Shown here in pieces: positions 60,026-64,000 of a stretch of DNA of 64,000 nt. Numbering within the stretch: position 1 is the stretch's first letter; the number at the start of each line of letters is the position of its first letter. The stretch is taken from positions 3,288,538 through 3,352,537 of the forward strand of contig NZ_KI912268.1 of assembly GCF_000242615.2 (NCBI RefSeq), given 5' to 3'. Under the pieces are notes generated by a model. That model ran no database searches. It saw only the letters and a list, made by a program, of their open reading frames with translations, and was not told where the DNA came from. The translations under genes were made by a program, and so were the position numbers. This DNA comes from Holophaga foetida DSM 6591 (lineage in GTDB: Bacteria > Acidobacteriota > Holophagae > Holophagales > Holophagaceae).

Positions 60026-60940
60026 CTAAAAAATTACCGTTTGAGAGGTGATCTCTTTGACCGTATGAACAAGAATTAATATGTTGAATGGCGTTTTGAA
60101 TGCTTCAGCCAAACACTCATGTTGACTGCCGTTCTTGTCCCGTATTTGAAACGAGCGTGGCGAAGTCATTTTTCGGGCATCGAGGGGGATGACGCTCCAT
60201 AGGGGGTGAGCAATGTTGATTTCCGTTTCAGCAGGCATCGCGAATTGATACGCGAAGGATGGCGAAGCTTGGAGTCTCCGGACGACCGCGTGTGAGTCGC
60301 AGCCGGGACCAAGTTCGACGGGGTCAAGAATGTAAACAAGACATGGTTGGGGATGGGTCCTTGCGTATTCCCTGGTGGAGGCGTAGACGGAGGCGCCGAA
60401 TTTCTTCGCCAGAGCCATGGGCGCCTTAATTCCAACCTCAGCATCTGCGGCCATCCTGGAAAAGGTATCTCCTTGGAAGAGGATGAACCTCGCGAAGTTA
60501 TTAGCTTCGCGCTCGAATAGGTTTGCGACGTCGGGAGAAAGGGTGGTTTCGGAATCCTGGAAAATGGTAAACAGCTTCTTGTGGTAAGGAATCTCGTGAT
60601 GGCCTGTTTCGTGGAGTTTTAAAAACGATTGTTTTGTTTTTACAACCGTATCGTCAATGTGTATCAAATTTTCGCTTGAATCATACAGTCCGAGAATTTT
60701 TTTAACAGCGGATGTTAAGCGTACCTTCGCCTCGGCGGCCTTGTGCTGAAGGAAGGAAAACAACTGTATCGGATCGAAAAGACTCGATGGCGCCACCGTG
60801 AGGTTCGCTGCCGAGAGGATGTCATCGACGGGGGTGGGGAACCGGTTCCAGGCGGAAGCGCGGTTCAGAAGGGCTTGAGCGCGCTTTTCAACGGCCCTAA
60901 GTTCGTCCGGATCGAGGTGGCTGTCATTTGGTCTTACCAC
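60026..60940 (-). CDS. ImmA/IrrE-type metallopeptidase
   Basis: 304 residues. The zinc motif is FLKLHETGHHEIPYH (HEXXH, ~residues 110-115), followed by LFEREANNFARFIL, the usual third-ligand helix of ImmA/IrrE. Such enzymes cleave the partner XRE repressor on stress or phage signals. The 5' end overlaps the XRE gene by 17 bases, a standard pair. The C-terminal ~120 residues are additional. Confidence 0.85.
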   Translation of the reverse strand: MVRPNDSHLDPDELRAVEKRAQALLNRASAWNRFPTPVDDILSAANLTVAPSSLFDPIQLFSFLQHKAAEAKVRLTSAVKKILGLYDSSENLIHIDDTVVKTKQSFLKLHETGHHEIPYHKKLFTIFQDSETTLSPDVANLFEREANNFARFILFQGDTFSRMAADAEVGIKAPMALAKKFGASVYASTREYARTHPQPCLVYILDPVELGPGCDSHAVVRRLQASPSFAYQFAMPAETEINIAHPLWSVIPLDARKMTSPRSFQIRDKNGSQHECLAEAFKTPFNILILVHTVKEITSQTVIF

Positions 60941-61322
60941 TTGAGTGCTTCCTGCTTCTCAGGTATTCCAAGTAATTGATTAGTTCAACTTCCTCTTCTG
61001 ACGTCAGATTGTGATCCGCGAAGGTCGCGACCCTGCCATGTCGTTGGTCATCCCCGCGGGCCTTGGCGGGAGTAATATGTCCCGCCAGTTCCATTATATA
61101 GCCATAATCGATTGCGTAGACCTCGGAAAGGGCGTGCAGCACGTTGGGCGATGGCTGCTGAATCTTGTTGTTTTCGATCTGGCTCAGGTAGGCGTTGGAA
61201 ACTTCCTTGTCTGTGCCCTCCTCTACCTGGCGGAGAGTCATCCCCCTATCTTTCCGGATCGAAGCGAGATATTGGCCCAGGGTAACCCCTTGTGCCCCTG
61301 GTCCACCAGTGAGCGTTGCCAT
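60924..61322 (-). CDS. XRE-family HTH regulator, partner of ImmA
   Basis: 132 residues with a Cro/C1-type HTH (~14-75): LGQYLASIRKDRGMTLRQVEE, NAYLSQIENNK, PSPNVLHALSEVY. It diverges from the ubiquitin-like operon across a 150-base region holding two dyads, so it probably represses that operon and its own gene. Cleavage by the ImmA-like peptidase would lift repression. Confidence 0.88.
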   Translation of the reverse strand: MATLTGGPGAQGVTLGQYLASIRKDRGMTLRQVEEGTDKEVSNAYLSQIENNKIQQPSPNVLHALSEVYAIDYGYIMELAGHITPAKARGDDQRHGRVATFADHNLTSEEEVELINYLEYLRSRKHSSGKTK

Positions 61323-61382
61323 GACCGTACCTCCTCCAGTTGCGTGACGCTTCCCAATTCTAGGCCCATTCGCTTAGGAGAA

Positions 61383-61438
61383 CAAGCATGCTTGAATTTT
61401 GCTTGACATACTTAGCAGGCGTGCAATACGCTGCGTAT
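61383..61438 (+). promoter_or_regulatory. Promoter with two dyads ahead of ubiquitin-like operon
   Basis: A perfect TTGACA -35 (61403-61408) is followed 17 bases later by a dyad ATACG-CTG-CGTAT (61426-61438) over the -10 position. A perfect palindrome CAAGCATGCTTG (61383-61394) lies just upstream. Both are good XRE-operator candidates. Confidence 0.6.
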
Positions 61439-61474
61439 GTGGCTACTGGGGCCCATCCTGTTGGGGGAGATAAG

Positions 61475-61996
61475 ATGACGAACGAACACGAGATATCGAA
61501 ATCCGAGGAGGCCGAGGTCGACATCCTTTCCTACGCCGGACGGGGGGAGTTGGTGCCACACGCTCCCTTCTACCGGGTGGTCATTGATGGGGAGAAATAC
61601 CGGGTCGAGACATCCACGCCGACCGGCAAGGCGCTCCTGAACTTGGCCGGGAAAATCCCTTGCAACTTTGATCTCATCGCCGAGTTCGCGCACCACGAGA
61701 ACGACGTCATCGACCCCGACGAAGTGATCGACCTCCGCACGCGCGGGTTGAAGGGCTTCATCACGGCCCACAAGGAGATCGTGACCATCTTCGTCCAGAG
61801 TGACCCTTACCGCATTGAACGGGGGGGGCGGACCGTGGCCGAGATCCTGGCGCTGGTCGGGAAGACCCCCGATGGGTACATCCTCCTGCAGGAGAAGAAC
61901 GGGCCGCCGGTTCCCGTTCCGGAGGATCGGCCGGTCTCAATCTGCGGGGGTGAGCTGTTCTTTGTCCAGGTCAAGTCCGGTGGGTCGTCTCGATGA
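61475..61996 (+). CDS. Multiubiquitin-like protein (two beta-grasp repeats)
   Basis: The start is the ATG before TNEHEISKSEE with GGGGGAGA upstream (173 residues). Two ubiquitin-like beta-grasp units are seen: ~30-100 (FYRVVIDGEKYRVETSTPTG, then NDVIDPDEVIDL) and ~101-170 (IVTIFVQSDPYRIERGGRTV, then GELFFVQVKSGG). The PTG-x-LL-LAGK pattern is typical of the bacterial multiubiquitin family. The C-terminus is SGGSSR, so trimming three residues would expose Gly-Gly. The JAB protease in the operon is a candidate for that step. The stop overlaps the next start (ATGA). Confidence 0.78.
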   Translation: MTNEHEISKSEEAEVDILSYAGRGELVPHAPFYRVVIDGEKYRVETSTPTGKALLNLAGKIPCNFDLIAEFAHHENDVIDPDEVIDLRTRGLKGFITAHKEIVTIFVQSDPYRIERGGRTVAEILALVGKTPDGYILLQEKNGPPVPVPEDRPVSICGGELFFVQVKSGGSSR

Positions 61997-62343
61997 GCTA
62001 CCCAACGGAACAGATCGTGGCCCTGAAATCCTATGGGGATAGGCTGAGCGCTGTGACTGAGGGGGGGATGACGTATTTCCTCCTGGAAAACCTTCGGCTT
62101 CCAGATGGATGTAATCCTATAAGTTGTGACGCGCTGCTGTGCCCGGCGCCCAAGGATGGGTATCCGTCCCGCCTCTACCTCTCCACCCAGGTCGGATGCG
62201 GATTCCCCAGGAACTGGAATTGCTCGAACGCGAGGATCGTGGACCGGAACTGGTTCGCGTTTTCTTGGCGCGTCGAGGGGACGGCGTTGACGCTCCAGGA
62301 ACTCCTGGTCGCACACTTGGCCGGCTTCGCGAAGGTGGGGTGA
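61993..62343 (+). CDS. E2-like protein (prokaryotic E2 family E type)
   Basis: 116 residues, coupled to the ubiquitin-like gene by ATGA. The order YFLLENLRLPDGCNP, PAPKDGYPSRLYLSTQVG, NWFAFSWRVEG and TLQELLVAHLAGF matches short bacterial E2-fold proteins found with multiubiquitin genes. Cys at ~40, 45 and 50 are candidates for a thioester site; I cannot tell which, if any, is used. Confidence 0.65.
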   Translation: MSYPTEQIVALKSYGDRLSAVTEGGMTYFLLENLRLPDGCNPISCDALLCPAPKDGYPSRLYLSTQVGCGFPRNWNCSNARIVDRNWFAFSWRVEGTALTLQELLVAHLAGFAKVG

Positions 62344-62345
62344 CC

Positions 62346-62864
62346 ATGGAAATCAAATTTCCAGATGCTCTTTACTGTCAGATCATGGAAGACCTTCAGC
62401 GGCCACACCCGTTTGCTTTGGAACGGATCGGTTTCGTTATGGGCCGCATGGGCACTTCGGACGGGCAGGCGCGGTTCATCATGCTTACCCGCTATCTCCC
62501 CATGCCTGACGACCATTACTTGAACGATCCAAAGGTTGGCGCAAGGCTTGGCCCAGACGCAATGGCCGCCGCGATGCAGGCGGTCTATCAAGGGCGTGCC
62601 GCCAAGGAAGGGATCTTCCACATTCATCTGCATGACCGTCGGGGTGAACCTCTGATGAGCGCCACGGACCGCGCCGAGATCCCGCTCCTCATCCCAGGGT
62701 TTCAGGCCGTGGGGCCTAATGCGGCCCACGGGATCATCATCCTGAGCCCGAACCACGGGATCGGTTGGGTCTGGCCGCCACGGGCCGGAGAGCCGGTTCA
62801 GGCGGAGACCCTGAGTGTTATCGGGACTCCGGTCCATGTTTTCATGAAAGGGCGCGTGAGATGA
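62346..62864 (+). CDS. JAB/MPN (JAMM) metalloprotease
   Basis: 172 residues from the ATG 2 bases after the E2 stop. The JAMM zinc motif is HIHLHDRRGEPLMSATD (HXH-X8-S-X2-D, ~96-112), with an upstream Glu in FALERIGFVMG. Bacterial JAB proteins in such operons remove or process ubiquitin-like tails. The stop overlaps the E1 start (ATGA). Confidence 0.85.
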   Translation: MEIKFPDALYCQIMEDLQRPHPFALERIGFVMGRMGTSDGQARFIMLTRYLPMPDDHYLNDPKVGARLGPDAMAAAMQAVYQGRAAKEGIFHIHLHDRRGEPLMSATDRAEIPLLIPGFQAVGPNAAHGIIILSPNHGIGWVWPPRAGEPVQAETLSVIGTPVHVFMKGRVR

Positions 62865-63661
62865 ACGACCGGTATTCCCGGCAGTCCTTCCTTGGTCCAG
62901 ACTCCCAGGACCTCATCGGAAACGTGACCATCGGGATCCCGGGCCTTGGTGGTGGGGGGTCCCACATCGTTCAGCAACTGGCCCACGTTGGCTTCAAGAG
63001 GTTCGTCCTCTACGATTGGGACACGGTGGAAGCCTCCAATTTGAACCGGCTCGTGGGGGCGACCAGCGTAGACCTCATGGCCGGCACGCCAAAGCTCCAC
63101 CTGGCCAAGAGAATGGTATACGGGCTTCAACCGGATGCGATGGTCGAGGCATACTCTTGCCGATGGCAGGAGAATCCAGTAGCCCTTCGGCGATGTCAGA
63201 TCGTCCTGGGGTGCGTCGACAGTTACAAGGGGCGTGAAGAGCTTGAGATTGCCTGTCGGCGTCACTTGGCGCACTACATCGACATCGGCATGGACGTGCA
63301 TGGGGAGCGGGACCCCGTAATCGGGGGCCAGGTGATCCTGTCTTCACCAGGTGGGCCGTGCATGCGGTGCATGGGCTTCCTGACCGAGGATGTCCTCGGC
63401 AGGGAAGGCGCAAAGTACGGGGCCGCGGGACCACGCCCTCAAGTCATTTGGCCGAATGGGGTGCTGGCGTCGACAGCTGTAGGGCTTGCGGTCGATCTGG
63501 TCACGGGATGGACGCGGAACAAGCGGACCCATGCCTTCCTTGTTTATGACGGAAACGAGGGGACCCTTGCGCCAAGCTTTACGCTCCGGAACCTGCCAAA
63601 GGATGGGTGTCCCCATTTCCCGAGTGGTGAAGTCGGCGATCCGATTTTTAGGCCGCTATAG
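62861..63661 (+). CDS. E1-like ThiF [19 protein letters not shown]
   Basis: 266 residues. Rossmann nucleotide site IGIPGLGGGGSHIVQQLAHVG (~22-42; read as GxGGGGS), then FVLYDWDTVEASNLNRL (Asp and Arg of the adenylation site), LGCVDSYKGR, and a metal knuckle CMRCMGF with late CPHF. These fit ThiF/E1 enzymes that adenylate a ubiquitin-like C-terminus. Members of this size lack the large Cys domain of eukaryotic E1. It ends the four-gene operon. Confidence 0.88.
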   Translation: MNDRYSRQSFLGPDSQDLIGNVTIGIPGLGGGGSHIVQQLAHVGFKRFVLYDWDTVEASNLNRLVGATSVDLMAGTPKLHLAKRMVYGLQPDAMVEAYSCRWQENPVALRRCQIVLGCVDSYKGREELEIACRRHLAHYIDIGMDVHGERDPVIGGQVILSSPGGPCMRCMGFLTEDVLGREGAKYGAAGPRPQVIWPNGVLASTAVGLAVDLVTGWTRNKRTHAFLVYDGNEGTLAPSFTLRNLPKDGCPHFPSGEVGDPIFRPL

Positions 63662-63689
63662 AAGCCCTATGACCTGTGGATGCGGTGGA

Positions 63690-63815
63690 TGTTGAACGAA
63701 GCCGCTCCGCGGCGGGGGTGGCGCCGTGTGGCGGGCCCGCGCAGTAAGAAAGCTAGCAATTCCATGTAAATGAAGGCTCCTTGGTCATCGCGATGTTGAC
63801 GCATCGCCAGACGAC
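63690..63815 (-). repeat. Inverted repeat, right copy (partner 45360-45490)
   Basis: Reverse complement shows GTCGTCTGGCGATGCG, GATGACCAAGGAGCC and TTACATGGAATTGCTAGC as at the left copy. It directly abuts the IS21-type end at 63816. Confidence 0.85.
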
Positions 63816-63881
63816 TGTCAAGCGACATGAAAATTAACCCACCCGGCGACACGAATATTGACCCCCTTGTTGTATGAGCCC

Positions 63882-63930
63882 GTGGGGTGTCTGGAGCGTA
63901 GGCCGTAGGCCGAAGCGGAGGACACCCCAC
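63882..63930 (-). terminator. Hairpin after istB
   Basis: GTGGGGTGTC and GACACCCCAC form a perfect 10-bp stem 11 bases past the istB stop. No T-run, so termination is only likely. Confidence 0.5.
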
Positions 63931-63940
63931 TGGGTGCGGC

Positions 63941-64000
63941 TCAGGTGGTGGCCGCTGGCACCGGGGCCGGGACGATCCCGGCTCGGCGCTTCTCCCGCAG
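63941..64000 (-). CDS. istB: IS21-family IstB helper ATPase, C-terminal end only
   Basis: The last 19 residues, LREKRRAGIVPAPVPAATT, end 11 bases before the hairpin. The basic tail and position inside an IS21 end fit IstB. The rest lies outside the window. Confidence 0.6.
   Translation of the reverse strand: MREKRRAGIVPAPVPAATT

Larger units (their letters stand above)
63816..64000 (-). mobile_element. End of an IS21-family element (continues outside window)
   Basis: The end begins TGTCAAGCGACATG and has two tandem terminal repeats, GCGACATGAAAATTAACCC and GCGACACGAATATTGACCC (63822-63840 and 63846-63864), the multi-repeat end style of IS21. The istB tail lies inside. Confidence 0.75.

Noticed and set aside
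63667..63930. 87-residue minus-strand frame
   Set aside because: It is made of the inverted repeat and the IS21 end; the shared text reflects the repeat rather than a conserved gene.

Overview
This 64 kb window is GC-rich, densely coded bacterial chromosome from a diderm: it carries a TonB receptor, a porin and a lipoprotein. A flagellar switch protein, many two-component proteins, MglA/MglB and molybdate genes fit an anaerobic, motile member of Acidobacteriota (Holophaga/Geothrix type). That taxonomic guess is inference only; no rRNA is present. The window has two parts. About 1-39.3 kb is core-like chromosome. About 39.4-64 kb is an accessory region full of mobile-element remnants and defence genes.

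Core part. First come the end of a FliN-like gene, a DUF4136 lipoprotein and a GIY-YIG protein. Next is a six-gene signalling operon on the minus strand (1634-11937): a periplasmic-binding/GAF/PAS sensor interrupted by an in-frame amber codon, a V4R protein, a HAMP-like protein, a giant hybrid kinase, a REC-kinase and a REC-HD-GYP protein. It is followed by tRNA-Asn, mglBA with deoC, tRNA-Ser and an hpf-htpX-cls stress operon divergent from an nhaR-like regulator.

The most interesting core locus runs from 19.2 to 37.4 kb. It holds a radical SAM enzyme fused to an ABC substrate-binding domain, three further substrate-binding proteins, two FecCD-type permeases and two ATPases. It also holds a porin-modABC operon, an FmdE-like protein with a methyltransferase and a TonB receptor, then modE and a di-Mop molbindin. 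Two nearly identical promoters, TTGACA/TTGGCA-N17-GATATAACG, each overlap a ModE-type dyad with an 8-base spacer. One drives the FecCD operon and the other drives fmdE. I propose that the whole locus is one molybdenum- or tungsten-responsive system that takes up a metal complex or cofactor across both membranes and processes it inside the cell.

Accessory part. A 3' fragment of tRNA-Arg(ACG) at 39361-39412 looks like an attachment-site scar. Downstream lie an intact ISAs1-family element (15-bp inverted repeats, 10-bp target duplication), an excisionase-sized ORF with a tyrosine recombinase, and IS21 remnants. A four-gene system then follows: C5 methyltransferase, PD-(D/E)XK-like protein, 2086-residue DUF1998 helicase and a 1034-residue unknown protein. 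Its composition best fits Druantia type II. Last are an AT-rich methyltransferase gene, an XRE/ImmA pair, and a compact ubiquitin-like conjugation operon (multiubiquitin-like protein, E2-like, JAB protease, E1-like ThiF). Two pairs of inverted repeats bracket these defence genes, and the window ends inside an IS21-family element.
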